Positions 33,329 through 43,241 of a stretch of 64,000 nucleotides of DNA are shown here, piece after piece. The stretch comes from CAWELS01 sp964468205. GTDB lineage: Bacteria; Acidobacteriota; Terriglobia; Bryobacterales; Bryobacteraceae. Where the stretch lies: positions 1 through 64,000 of the forward strand of contig CAYXVG010000015.1 in the NCBI GenBank assembly GCA_964468205.1, given 5' to 3'. The notes under the pieces were generated by a model. It did no database searches. It saw only the letters and a program-made list of their open reading frames with translations, and had not been told where the DNA came from. Position 1 is the stretch's first letter; each line of letters begins with the position of its first letter. The position numbers were made by a program, and so were the translations under genes.

Positions 33329-33728
33329 CAAACGGGTCTCCTTCCCGGGTGAGGCGGGCGGCAAACTCGCCGAGCGCCTCGCGTATCTGTTTCATGCGCC
33401 ACGGGCTGGCGCCGGCCTCGACATGCACCGTCACATCAGGCGCAATCCTATAGCGGAGCAACGCGGCGGGTTCCGGGAGAACCGTTTCCCGGACTCCGCC
33501 GGAGAGCAAAAGGGCGGCCTCAGCGAGTGTGCGTCCTTCATTCTGCAGCCGCTGTATTTCGCCGAGGCGTTCGAGGTGCTCCCGGGAGTACTCCGAGCGC
33601 CGCCCCGCCTTCAGCGGTCCCGGCAACAGCCCGCGCGCGATGTAGTAGCGAATCGTTCTCCGCGGAAGGCCGGCCGCCTCGGCAAGTTCAGCGAGGGAGA
33701 AGGCCGTGTTTTGGCTGTTTCCACTCAC
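33309..33728 (-). CDS. MerR-family transcriptional regulator
   Basis: A 139-residue regulator. FSLAELAEAAGLPRRTIRYY, then IARGLLPGPLKAGRRSEYSR, is the MerR winged HTH; the following helix EHLERLGEIQRLQNEGRTLA is the start of the dimerisation coil. No Cys sensor residues are present, so it does not sense metal like MerR or SoxR. A start at 33785 is possible, but its first 19 codons overlie a strong promoter and inverted repeat, so I prefer the GTG at 33728 (MSGNSQNTAFSLAE). It overlaps the VIT/vWA gene and probably controls both genes through the inverted repeat. Confidence 0.82.
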   Translation of the reverse strand: MSGNSQNTAFSLAELAEAAGLPRRTIRYYIARGLLPGPLKAGRRSEYSREHLERLGEIQRLQNEGRTLAEAALLLSGGVRETVLPEPAALLRYRIAPDVTVHVEAGASPWRMKQIREALGEFAARLTREGDPFDADSNE

Positions 33729-33740
33729 TGTTCTGCTCTC

Positions 33741-33792
33741 GTGACGATGATACGTAAAATTATTGACAGTGTCAAGTACTGTCAATTATTTT
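33741..33792 (-). promoter_or_regulatory. Promoter and inverted-repeat operator of the merR-vWA operon
   Basis: On the minus strand TTGACA is followed after exactly 17 bases by TATCAT (33747-33752), a near-consensus sigma-70 promoter. It is embedded in an inverted repeat: AAAATTATTGACAGT at 33756-33770 and ACTGTCAATTATTTT at 33778-33792, 14 of 15 positions pairing, with a 7-base spacer. The location 10-60 bases before the chosen start and the strong AT-richness fit an autoregulatory operator. Confidence 0.7.
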
Positions 33793-33881
33793 CGAGAAAT
33801 TGGGTTGGCGTCGCCGGCGCCGCCGGCAGCGTTTTTTGCTTCTTGCCGGCGCGGCGTGAGATTCTATCCGATAAGAGACCC

Positions 33882-34700
33882 ATGGGCTCCGTGATCACAA
33901 CGCGCCAGGGAGAGTGTTCCGTCCTTGAGGTGGCGCTGCCGGGACGCCCAGCCGAGCCGGCGGGAGTGATCCTTCATGACCCGGAGAACGGCCGGATCGG
34001 TCTGCGCCTGCGCCGGGACTGGGACCAATTCGCGGAAGACGACGACGTGGAGGTGTTGGAGTTTCTCGAGGACGACCTGCGTGCCAAGGCGGCGGAATTT
34101 GGTTCCGAGGCGTTCTTGCGCCACCTCGAAGAGACCCTGTCAAACACGCTTCGCATTGCGGACCGGGAGTCCGTGCTGCTTGGCGGCTTCGAGTCCACGC
34201 TCAACCGCCTTTACAACCGCCTGGTCCCATCGACGGTGCAACGGTTTGTCACGCATCTTCCGGTGTACTCGCTCGAAGCCGCGGCGGGGCGGTTCGGGGA
34301 GCAGATGGCGACCGAATCGGAAGCCGATGTCGAGGAGTGGATCGAGCCGCCGGCCGGGCTCAAGCTGACGAACGACATGTTCGTCGCTTCGGTTACGGGC
34401 CGTTCGATGGAGCCGCGCATCCCCGCCGGTTCCCGCTGTATCTTCCGGTACACCGTGGCCGGTTCCCGCGCAGGCCGCCTGGTGCTGGTGGAAGACCTCC
34501 GGGAGTCCGACTCCGGCGCGGAACGCTTCACCATCAAACGCTACCGGTCGAAGAAAGCGGCCGCCGAAGACGGCTGGCGCCACGAGAAGATCATCATGGA
34601 GCCGCTCAACCCGGAGTACGAACCTTGGGAGATCGACCCCGAGGCGGGAGAGCTCGAAGCGATCAAGGTGATCGCCGAGTTCGTGGACGTCCTGGATTGA
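33882..34700 (+). CDS. S24 (LexA/UmuD-like) peptidase-domain protein without a DNA-binding domain
   Basis: A 272-residue protein. Residues ~162-235 are the S24 fold: MFVASVTGRSMEPRIPAGSR with nucleophile Ser175, and FTIKRYRSKK with general base Lys219. The Ser-Lys dyad is 44 residues apart, as in LexA. In place of an HTH the first ~160 residues are a different domain (VGI-like GRIGLRLRRDWDQFAEDDDV, LRIADRESVLLGGFESTLNR) that I do not recognise. The start at 33882 is the first ATG after the divergent merR promoter; the frame is open upstream but runs through that promoter. Probably autocleaved or a processing protease; SOS linkage is unproven. Confidence 0.75.
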   Translation: MGSVITTRQGECSVLEVALPGRPAEPAGVILHDPENGRIGLRLRRDWDQFAEDDDVEVLEFLEDDLRAKAAEFGSEAFLRHLEETLSNTLRIADRESVLLGGFESTLNRLYNRLVPSTVQRFVTHLPVYSLEAAAGRFGEQMATESEADVEEWIEPPAGLKLTNDMFVASVTGRSMEPRIPAGSRCIFRYTVAGSRAGRLVLVEDLRESDSGAERFTIKRYRSKKAAAEDGWRHEKIIMEPLNPEYEPWEIDPEAGELEAIKVIAEFVDVLD

Positions 34701-34754
34701 GATAGAGCCGCCGCCAACCGTAAGTAAGTCCAACGCTGGTGAGCGGCGCTCTCT

Positions 34755-37415
<2,661 letters not shown>

Positions 37416-37498
37416 AACGACCTCCAGCTAGAACACTACATTGTGTCACAAAGGGCGGTGACGTCCTGATTCTCGCTGGATGGGTATGGGTGCTTGGA

Positions 37499-37536
37499 CC
37501 CACAAGGGGAGTGCGCATAGCCGCTCCCCTTGTGGG
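37499..37536. terminator. 13-bp perfect stem-loop downstream of copy A gene
   Basis: CCCACAAGGGGAG at 37499-37511 and CTCCCCTTGTGGG at 37524-37536 form a perfect 13-bp hairpin with a 12-base loop. It lies between two minus-strand genes, 10 bases after the stop of the copy A gene. There is no T-tract on either side, so it is at best an unconventional terminator; it may instead protect mRNA 3' ends or be a mobile palindromic unit. Confidence 0.6.
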
Positions 37537-37545
37537 CGGGAAGCT

Positions 37546-38319
37546 TTACTGAACCGTAATCTCGCGCACCACAGTTGCTCCTTGAAGAGTCCTCCACTCG
37601 CACGCGGCGGGATAGGCATCGAAACCAGCCGAGACACTCAGGGTTCCGTTCTGCTGATTGCCGAGTTGTGTCTTCACGTCGAATTCGAAATTGCCCTGCG
37701 TGCCACCCACGAATTGCTTGGTGTCTGTGATAGATGAGGCCGATCCACCCGCTTCCCCGTTCTTAGAGATAAGCGCTTGGATGTTCGAAGGAATCTTGCC
37801 CAAGTGCGAGATAACCGTAACATTCCCTTCACAATTGGTGGAGGTGACAACCTCCACCGTATAGTCGACCTTGTCTTCCTGTCTGTCCATTGCGGTCTTC
37901 GACACCGTCGTGTTCTTAATCCCGATCCATTTTGGTAGGTTATCGGTATCCAAAGTTTGAGACAAGGCGTAGTAGATCTGCCCCACGGGGCAGTATTCCT
38001 GCGGCTGGTAGTTATATGCGGTGAAAACCCCGTCCTCTTGAGCGATTGACAGCATCGCGTGGGCGGTCACGGAATTCTGCTGGAACTGTGTCACCTGCGC
38101 GATGCGGCCGGCCGGACTCACGATCCGCGCGGTCGCGTAGGCTGTATGAATCCCGCCCATGTAGTAGTTTGTGTCCGTGACGGCCGTCGCCACAATGTTG
38201 TCCATGTCCTCGGTTACGGTGACATACGTGGTCCCGTATTGTCCCCACGACGGCATCGTCAAAACTCCGAGAAGCACGGACATCGCAAATGCGCACGCAT
38301 GACCTTTATTCCTTGACAT
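37546..38319 (-). CDS. Secreted protein of unknown function, duplicated (copy A)
   Basis: A 257-residue exported protein; signal sequence MSRNKGHACAFAMSVLLGVL then TMPSWGQ. The mature N-terminal part has TYVTVTEDMDNIVATAVTDT and a Tyr-rich stretch (YNYQPQEYCPVGQIYYAL); the C-terminal part contains a GxGG-type loop (GEAGGSASSI) and FEFDVKTQLGN, then a terminal CEWRTLQGATVVREITVQ. The three Cys of the mature part could form disulfides. No family is recognised. The first ~155 residues are identical to copy B while the rest differ at many positions. Confidence 0.7.
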   Translation of the reverse strand: MSRNKGHACAFAMSVLLGVLTMPSWGQYGTTYVTVTEDMDNIVATAVTDTNYYMGGIHTAYATARIVSPAGRIAQVTQFQQNSVTAHAMLSIAQEDGVFTAYNYQPQEYCPVGQIYYALSQTLDTDNLPKWIGIKNTTVSKTAMDRQEDKVDYTVEVVTSTNCEGNVTVISHLGKIPSNIQALISKNGEAGGSASSITDTKQFVGGTQGNFEFDVKTQLGNQQNGTLSVSAGFDAYPAACEWRTLQGATVVREITVQ

Positions 38320-38449
38320 TTTGCCCTCCTATTATGGTCGGACGGTTTCTCATGGCGCCACCATTCGAATGCCGCGTTTCACCGCTTCCGGAACATGTCA
38401 CACAAGGCGGTGACGTCCTGATTCCGCTGGATCGGTATGGGTGCTTGGA

Positions 38450-38487
38450 CCCACAAGGGGAGTGCGCATCGCCGCTCCCCTTGTGGG
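38450..38487. terminator. 13-bp perfect stem-loop downstream of copy B gene
   Basis: The same CCCACAAGGGGAG / CTCCCCTTGTGGG hairpin as at 37499, at 38450-38462 and 38475-38487; only the loop differs by one base. Conservation of both arms while nearby bases have changed suggests the hairpin is kept by selection. Again there is no T-tract. Confidence 0.6.
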
Positions 38488-38496
38488 CGGGGATGC

Positions 38497-39270
38497 TCAC
38501 TGGACCGTAATCTCGCGCACCACGATTGCTCCTTGAAGAGTCCTCCACTCGCATCCGGCGGGATAGGCATCGAAACCAGCCGCAACTGTAAGGGTTCCAG
38601 TTTGGGTGTTTCCTTGCTCTGTTTTCACATCAAAGTCGAAATTTCCAGTTGTACCTCCCGCGAAGTGCTTGGTATCCCTAACAGATGAGGTCGATCCGCC
38701 CGCTTCCCCGTTCTTGGAAATCAAAGCCAAGATGTTTGATGGGTTCTTGCTGAGGCTCGAGATGACGGTTGCATTGCCCTCGCAGTTAGTCGAGGTCCAC
38801 ACTAGTACCGTATAGTCGACCTTGTCTTCCTGTTTTCCCATCGTGGTCTTCGACACCGTCGTGTTCTTAATCCCGATCCATTTTGGTAGGTTATCGGTAT
38901 CCAAAGTTTGAGACAAGGCGTAGTAGATCTGCCCCACGGGGCAGTATTCCTGCGGCTGGTAGTTATATGCGGTGAAAACCCCGTCCTCTTGAGCGATTGA
39001 CAGCATCGCGTGGGCGGTCACGGAATTCTGCTGGAACTGTGTCACCTGCGCGATGCGGCCGGCCGGACTCACGATCCGCGCGGTCGCGTAGGCTGTATGA
39101 ATCCCGCCCATGTAGTAGTTTGTGTCCGTGACGGCCGTCGCCACAATGTTGTCCATGTCCTCGGTTACGGTGACATACGTGGTCCCGTATTGTCCCCACG
39201 ACGGCATCGTCAAAACTCCGAGAAGCACGGACATCGCAAATGCGCACGCATGACCTTTATTCCTTGACAT
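38497..39270 (-). CDS. Secreted protein of unknown function, duplicated (copy B)
   Basis: A 257-residue exported protein with the same signal peptide and first ~155 residues as copy A. Differences begin around residue 150 (MGKQEDKVDYTVLVWTSTNC against MDRQEDKVDYTVEVVTSTNC) and accumulate through NFDFDVKTEQGNTQTGTLTV towards a shared end GCEWRTLQGAIVVREITVQ. Two paralogues with an identical front and a varied back suggest either recent gene conversion of the front or diversification of a binding surface. Both are on the strand of the secreted gene at 39301, possibly one transcript. Confidence 0.7.
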   Translation of the reverse strand: MSRNKGHACAFAMSVLLGVLTMPSWGQYGTTYVTVTEDMDNIVATAVTDTNYYMGGIHTAYATARIVSPAGRIAQVTQFQQNSVTAHAMLSIAQEDGVFTAYNYQPQEYCPVGQIYYALSQTLDTDNLPKWIGIKNTTVSKTTMGKQEDKVDYTVLVWTSTNCEGNATVISSLSKNPSNILALISKNGEAGGSTSSVRDTKHFAGGTTGNFDFDVKTEQGNTQTGTLTVAAGFDAYPAGCEWRTLQGAIVVREITVQ

Positions 39271-39300
39271 TTTGCCCTCCTATTATGGTCGGACGGTTTC

Positions 39301-39783
39301 TCATGGCGCCACCATTCGAATGCCGCGTTTCACCGCTTCCCGAACATGCCGCCTGAGATCCTCTCCAGCTTCGTAGGGCAGCTCGTGAATGAGGAGTTCG
39401 TTCACCACACCATTTATGATCGCGTCACGCTCCGCTCGAAGCCTCCTGGTCTTCGCATCCATGTCAAGACTGGAGTTCATGATCGGGCCCTCCATCTCCT
39501 TCACCCGCTCGGACACCCGGTTGGCGGCCAGTATCAGCCGAGTCTTCTGCCCGGGTGTGAGTTCCGTTTCTTTGAGAAATACAACTCGAGTGTCGAATGG
39601 GAGGGCGTCGGGACCGTCCGCAAGCACTTTGAAGAGCATTAGCCACGCGACTGTGTCCGGTATGCTCTCCGGCTCCTTCGATCCGTCAATCACACGGGTT
39701 TGCGGCGGAAGGGCCGCCTCCTGCGCGACCGATAGAAAGGAGAAGGCCAGTGCGATACCTAAACAAAGAGCCAATAGTTTCAT
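39301..39783 (-). CDS. Small secreted helical protein
   Basis: A 160-residue exported protein, signal peptide MKLLALCLGIALAFSFLSVA. The mature part is acidic then helical (VAWLMLFKVLADGPDALPFD, GQKTRLILAANRVSERVKEM, DLRRHVREAVKRGIRMVAP). It resembles no named family. It is transcribed in the direction of the duplicated secreted genes, and its last ~55 bases are repeated 950 bases further on as part of the tandem duplication. Confidence 0.65.
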   Translation of the reverse strand: MKLLALCLGIALAFSFLSVAQEAALPPQTRVIDGSKEPESIPDTVAWLMLFKVLADGPDALPFDTRVVFLKETELTPGQKTRLILAANRVSERVKEMEGPIMNSSLDMDAKTRRLRAERDAIINGVVNELLIHELPYEAGEDLRRHVREAVKRGIRMVAP

Positions 39784-40304
39784 TGCTCACCTCCATCGTG
39801 GAAGCCGAATAAGCAGCGAAGTCGAACTGCTGTCTCTGTGACATCACGACCCGAGTCTACCATTAAGTTTGGGGGGGGCAAGAAAAATCGTACCCAAAGT
39901 CTGACAATCATGAGAAGTCCGTGGCAATTGTACATGTATTACGGGTGTCTTCACTCCAAGACAATCTACGTTACGGTCACGTGGCCGTCCGGGGTGCGGT
40001 GATAGATATCCGGGGGCCAGTCGGGCAGAACGGTTGCTGGTTCCGCGGAGGCTCGAACCTGCCTATCATCAAGCCGCTGTTTCCGATTGCGCGGACCGCA
40101 ATGCGGATCTGGAGACGCCGGTGCAAACTCACGCAACACGCCGGCAGAGCGAGTTCGATAGCCGGAACGAAGAGCTCCCGTTGGGCGTGGCCAAGGCCAA
40201 TTCTGAGACCAGCAGCCCGTCGTCGGGCGGGACTCCGCGGAGATCGGGGCAAAAAGTCCTTCCGCACTCCGGAAAAGCCGCCGGCTCTGCGCTCCTCGTC
40301 TGAT
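39784..40304. other. Intergenic region before the leader repeat, no gene seen
   Basis: About 520 bases. A run of eight G at 39871-39878 and weakly AT-rich sequence follow the divergent secreted gene. The frame that continues into the hicB region is open here but gives no protein-like composition, so I do not call a gene. Confidence 0.4.
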
Positions 40305-40465
40305 ATGCTCGCGGGCATGTTGCCGAGACTTCTGATCGTGGCCATTCTGTTGCCGGCAATCGCCGTAAGCAGGAAAGCGGAGCCACTTATCGACGTGCGG
40401 GAGCCGATGACTCCTCCCGAGTGGGCGCTGCTCCAGCGAGAGTTACTGCGGGCCGGCTCCGAGGC
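40261..40465 (+). repeat. Leader repeat, copy 1
   Basis: About 205 bases nearly identical to 41329-41533, covering some 44 bases of upstream sequence plus the first ~54 codons of the gene at 41373. Differences cluster before the start codon (a one-base indel and several changes); the coding part is identical. hicBA and a TIGR03437-like scrap lie between the two copies. Confidence 0.85.
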
Positions 40466-40466
40466 C
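40305..40466 (+). pseudogene. Truncated 5' copy of the gene at 41373
   Basis: Codes for MLAGMLPRLLIVAILLPAIA and continues to LLQRELLRAGSEA, identical to the start of the large secreted protein downstream, then departs into unrelated sequence. The frame remains open and runs on into hicB, so a 135-codon signal-peptide-HicB fusion could in principle be made. As a copy of its parent it lacks more than 90% of the protein. Confidence 0.8.
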
Positions 40467-40502
40467 GTCCCCGAAGCACGCATGTCGTGCGACAATTCGA
40501 AC

Positions 40503-40712
40503 ATGGAGAAGTACGCCATCGTGATTCATGAAGAACCGGAGGGCGGATTCTGGGCGGAGGTGCCGGCGCTGCCCGGTTGCTACTCGCAGGGCGAGACCAT
40601 GGAGGAATTGCTGGAAAACGTCCGGGAGGCAATTGGCGGCGTGCTGGAGGTGATGAGGGACCAGGGTAAGCGGCCGGATCAGAACATTCAGATCCTGGAA
40701 GTCGCGGTTTGA
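40503..40712 (+). CDS. hicB: HicB-like antitoxin
   Basis: A 69-residue protein with the HicB fold: MEKYAIVIHEEPEGGFWAEV, then PALPGCYSQGETMEELLENV and REAIGGVLE. It matches the short HicB form made of the degenerate RNase H-like domain, without a C-terminal DNA-binding domain, and should bind and neutralise the HicA toxin. The gene order is hicB then hicA, overlapping by four bases at the stop. No clear ribosome binding site precedes this ATG, so it could be translated from the upstream fused frame. It has likely been left by insertion into the duplicated leader. Confidence 0.82.
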   Translation: MEKYAIVIHEEPEGGFWAEVPALPGCYSQGETMEELLENVREAIGGVLEVMRDQGKRPDQNIQILEVAV

Positions 40713-40919
40713 AGCCGATCACGGGAGCGGAGATGTGCCGGCTCCTCGAGGCAAACGGCTGGAACCTCACGCCGGTCACTCACGCGGGTCAGAGGCAGCC
40801 ATCGGATATATCAAAAGTCGGGAAATCGTAAGATCCTCGCAGTACCGGTCCACGGGAGTAGAAATCTCAAGACTGGTTTTGCCTATCGCTTATTGAGGGA
40901 CGCCGGCATTAGGAGATAG
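40709..40919 (+). pseudogene. hicA: HicA-like mRNA interferase toxin, frameshifted
   Basis: From a TTG overlapping the hicB stop the frame reads LKPITGAEMCRLLEANGWNL and T-x-V-THAGQR, then hits a stop. A one-base shift near 40792 restores GSHRIYQKSGNRKILAVPVH, then NLKTGFAYRLLRDAGIRR with a stop at 40917. This is the double-stranded-RNA-binding-like HicA fold with its catalytic His in GSHRIY. As written the toxin is inactive, unless the shift is a sequencing error or programmed. Confidence 0.78.
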
Positions 40920-41043
40920 TGGCGCAAGCTTCAGCTTGTGCAACTCTTCGCGACCATCCATCCTCACCATCCCCTCCCTCCGCGAGCAGAGGGCATGGCG
41001 GCCTCGCTGTACCACCCGCAGGTAGGGGTTCAGCGCTCTGCCT

Positions 41044-41325
41044 TAAGAAACACTCCGCTTTAGTGCTTCTGCTCTGAGTAGTTGCGATCACCTCGTGATC
41101 GCCCGGCGGCAGATTCGGAACCGTAACATTCAGTTGGTACAGACCGGTGGCGGACAGGCCCGCGAAAGAGACGCTCGCCTCCATACCGCCGATCGTCACG
41201 GTCGCGGGATTATCGAACAGCGCTTCCGTCGGTCCAACATAGCCCGGAGCAACGGTTGGTGTGGCCGGTCCGAAACCGCTTCCGTAGAGGGAGATTACTT
41301 CGCCCACTACCGCTGGCTCCACTTC
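41044..41325 (-). pseudogene. Fragment of a Solibacter-type C-terminal domain (TIGR03437-like)
   Basis: The minus strand gives EPAVVGEVISLYGSGFGPAT, ATVTIGGMEASVSFAGLSAT and GLYQLNVTVPNLPPGDHEVI, the very characteristic ending domain of many large Solibacter secreted proteins. There is no N-terminal protein and no start codon in context, so it is a broken 3' piece. It lies between hicA and the leader repeat copy 2. It is the best taxonomic marker in the window. Identification is from memory of the family. Confidence 0.7.
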
Positions 41326-41328
41326 TTT

Positions 41329-41533
41329 CCGCAATCCGGAAAAGCCGTTGGGTTTGCGCTCCTCGTTCTGATATGCTCGCGGGCATGTTGCCGAGACTTC
41401 TGATCGTGGCCATTCTGTTGCCGGCAATCGCCGTAAGCAGGAAAGCGGAGCCACTTATCGACGTGCGGGAGCCGATGACTCCTCCCGAGTGGGCGCTGCT
41501 CCAGCGAGAGTTACTGCGGGCCGGCTCCGAGGC
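41329..41533 (+). repeat. Leader repeat, copy 2
   Basis: The intact copy of the leader repeat: it contains the real start of the gene at 41373 and continues into the full coding sequence beyond 41533. See copy 1 at 40261-40465, 1068 bases to the left. Confidence 0.85.
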
Positions 41534-43241
41534 GGTTGAAGTGTTCTACGAGAAGTACTTCGACGAGCGGGGCTACCTCTCGCACGTGGCGCGCTGGGGT
41601 ATCCTCGACGGCACTGACGACGCCATCGAAACGTTCCACAATTGGACCCTGTTTCATGCCCTCGGCGGCGGAGATCTTGTTCTGGACCGGTACCACAGGG
41701 CGCTCGAGGGGCACCTCCGCCAATACTCCGAAGTCACTACGAAGAACACGAGCATTGCCGAGAACGGGGTTTACTACCGCGAGTTCTACCGGCACTGCGA
41801 CTGGCTGCACACCGGCGAGGGGCTCCGCAGCTTTTTCTTCCAGGGGCTCAGCGATCCCGCCGATCGCCGTTATATCCAGCGGATGCGCCGCTTCGCCGGC
41901 CTGTACATGAACGAAGACCCGGAGGCGCGGAATTATGATCCTGAGCGGCGGCTGATTCGCAGCGTGCTGAACGGCTCCAACGGCCCCATCCTCCGCGAGG
42001 TCACGCCCGAGGACTGGATTGGCGATCCGGCGCCGGGACGATTCCACCTGCTGCACAGCGAGAAGGGAAGCGAGAAGATGCTCGACTTCGAAGCCGAGTA
42101 CCCATCCATGTTGGCCTTCGCCCGGGAGGACGTCTCCATCCCGGCCACCGTGGCGGGAGACAACCCGCTGAACCTGGCGGCCACGAACCTGGCCACCGCC
42201 GCCTACCTGCTGACGGGAGAAGAGAAGTACCGCGACTGGGTGCTCGAGTATGCCGGAGCTTGGAGGGAGCGCGCCGCGGCCAACGGCGGCATCATTCCGG
42301 GCAACATCGGCCTCGACGGGACCATCGGCGGCGCATTCGGGGGCAAATGGTACAAGGGCTTCCTCATGTGGGATCGAGAACGCTACCAGGGCAGTCTGGC
42401 CTCCTGGGGCATGTGGCCGGGGTTTGGCAACGCCTATCTGTTGACCGGCGACCCCGCCTGGATCGACGCCCTCCGCCGCCAGATCGACGCTCTCTACGCT
42501 CACGGCAAGGAGGTGGACGGCCGGTTCATGGTCTATAACAGTTTCGGCGACGAGGGCTGGTACCGGTTGCGCGAATATGCTTTCACCGACGAACTGGCGA
42601 AGATCTGGGCCTGGACGATGAAGCCCGCCGACCGCGAACGGCTGGAGCCAGGCGGCTGGGCGGCATTTCTCGCGGGCGAGAATCCGGCCTATCCGGCCGA
42701 GGTTCTCCGGCGGGAGCTCGAATACACCCGGCGGCAGCTCGACAGAATGCGCCGCGATCCGACCACGGCGGATACCCGCCTGGCCGACTGGGCGCTCAAG
42801 CACAATCCCGTGAGCACCCGCGCGCTGGTGGAACTTACCTGCGGCGGGCACCGCATCGATCACGGGCTCGACCGCTTGTTCGGGCTACTGCATGCACGCC
42901 TGCGGTATTTCGATCCCGGCCGGCGGCGGGCCGGGCTGCCCCCGGATGTTGCGGCGCTGGTGACCGGGATGGATGCCCGTACGGTGCGACTCACGCTGGT
43001 GAATGTGAACCAAGTCGAACCCCGGAGCGTGATCGTGCAAGGCGGCGCCTATGGCGAACATCAGATCCGGGAGGTGGCGATCGCAGGCTCACCGGCAGCA
43101 GTTGACGGACGCCATTTCACGGTCCGGCTGGCCCCAGGGGCCGGTGCGGATCTGATTATCCGGGACGACCGCTACGGGAACCAGCCCACCATGGCGATGC
43201 CCTGGCACGGCGGCGCTCCACCGGAGAAATGGACGAAATAG
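41373..43241 (+). CDS. Large secreted protein, probably with an alpha/alpha-toroid catalytic domain
   Basis: A 622-residue exported protein; the second ATG (41385, MLPRLLIVAILLPAIA) may be the true start. The first 400 residues are rich in aromatic and acidic helices with WTLFHALGGGDLVLDRYHRA, YYREFYRHCDWLHTGEGLRS, NLAATNLATAAYLLTGEEKY and WLEYAG-like units, the pattern of (alpha/alpha)6 glycoside hydrolases or lyases. A jelly-roll-like C-terminal part follows (VRLTLVNVNQVEPRSVIVQG). I cannot name the family or catalytic residues. The signal peptide, cluster of secreted neighbours and duplicated 5' end suggest a carbohydrate-active enzyme in a rearranged region. Confidence 0.72.
   Translation: MLAGMLPRLLIVAILLPAIAVSRKAEPLIDVREPMTPPEWALLQRELLRAGSEAVEVFYEKYFDERGYLSHVARWGILDGTDDAIETFHNWTLFHALGGGDLVLDRYHRALEGHLRQYSEVTTKNTSIAENGVYYREFYRHCDWLHTGEGLRSFFFQGLSDPADRRYIQRMRRFAGLYMNEDPEARNYDPERRLIRSVLNGSNGPILREVTPEDWIGDPAPGRFHLLHSEKGSEKMLDFEAEYPSMLAFAREDVSIPATVAGDNPLNLAATNLATAAYLLTGEEKYRDWVLEYAGAWRERAAANGGIIPGNIGLDGTIGGAFGGKWYKGFLMWDRERYQGSLASWGMWPGFGNAYLLTGDPAWIDALRRQIDALYAHGKEVDGRFMVYNSFGDEGWYRLREYAFTDELAKIWAWTMKPADRERLEPGGWAAFLAGENPAYPAEVLRRELEYTRRQLDRMRRDPTTADTRLADWALKHNPVSTRALVELTCGGHRIDHGLDRLFGLLHARLRYFDPGRRRAGLPPDVAALVTGMDARTVRLTLVNVNQVEPRSVIVQGGAYGEHQIREVAIAGSPAAVDGRHFTVRLAPGAGADLIIRDDRYGNQPTMAMPWHGGAPPEKWTK

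Larger units (their letters stand above)
37444..38397 (-). repeat. Tandem duplication, copy A (~950 bp unit)
   Basis: This unit contains the stem-loop, the gene at 37546-38319 and its upstream region, and ends with a ~55-base copy of the 3' end of the gene at 39301. The right two thirds (from ~37880) are essentially identical to the matching part of copy B at 38398-39348, whereas the left third, coding for the C-terminal half, is diverged. Confidence 0.85.
38398..39348 (-). repeat. Tandem duplication, copy B (~950 bp unit)
   Basis: Second unit of the tandem pair, ending on the right in the true 3' end of the gene at 39301-39783. Because copy A carries a stray duplicate of that 3' end (38341-38397), copy B is likely the original location and copy A the product of an unequal exchange whose junction is near 38390-38400 at a short GAACATG match. 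Confidence 0.8.

Noticed and set aside
39871..39878. Run of eight G as a possible phase-variation tract
   Set aside because: It is not inside or directly before a convincing gene start.
41511..42863. 450-codon minus-strand frame opposite the large secreted protein
   Set aside because: Antisense shadow without recognisable motif; the plus frame has a signal peptide and enzyme-like helices.
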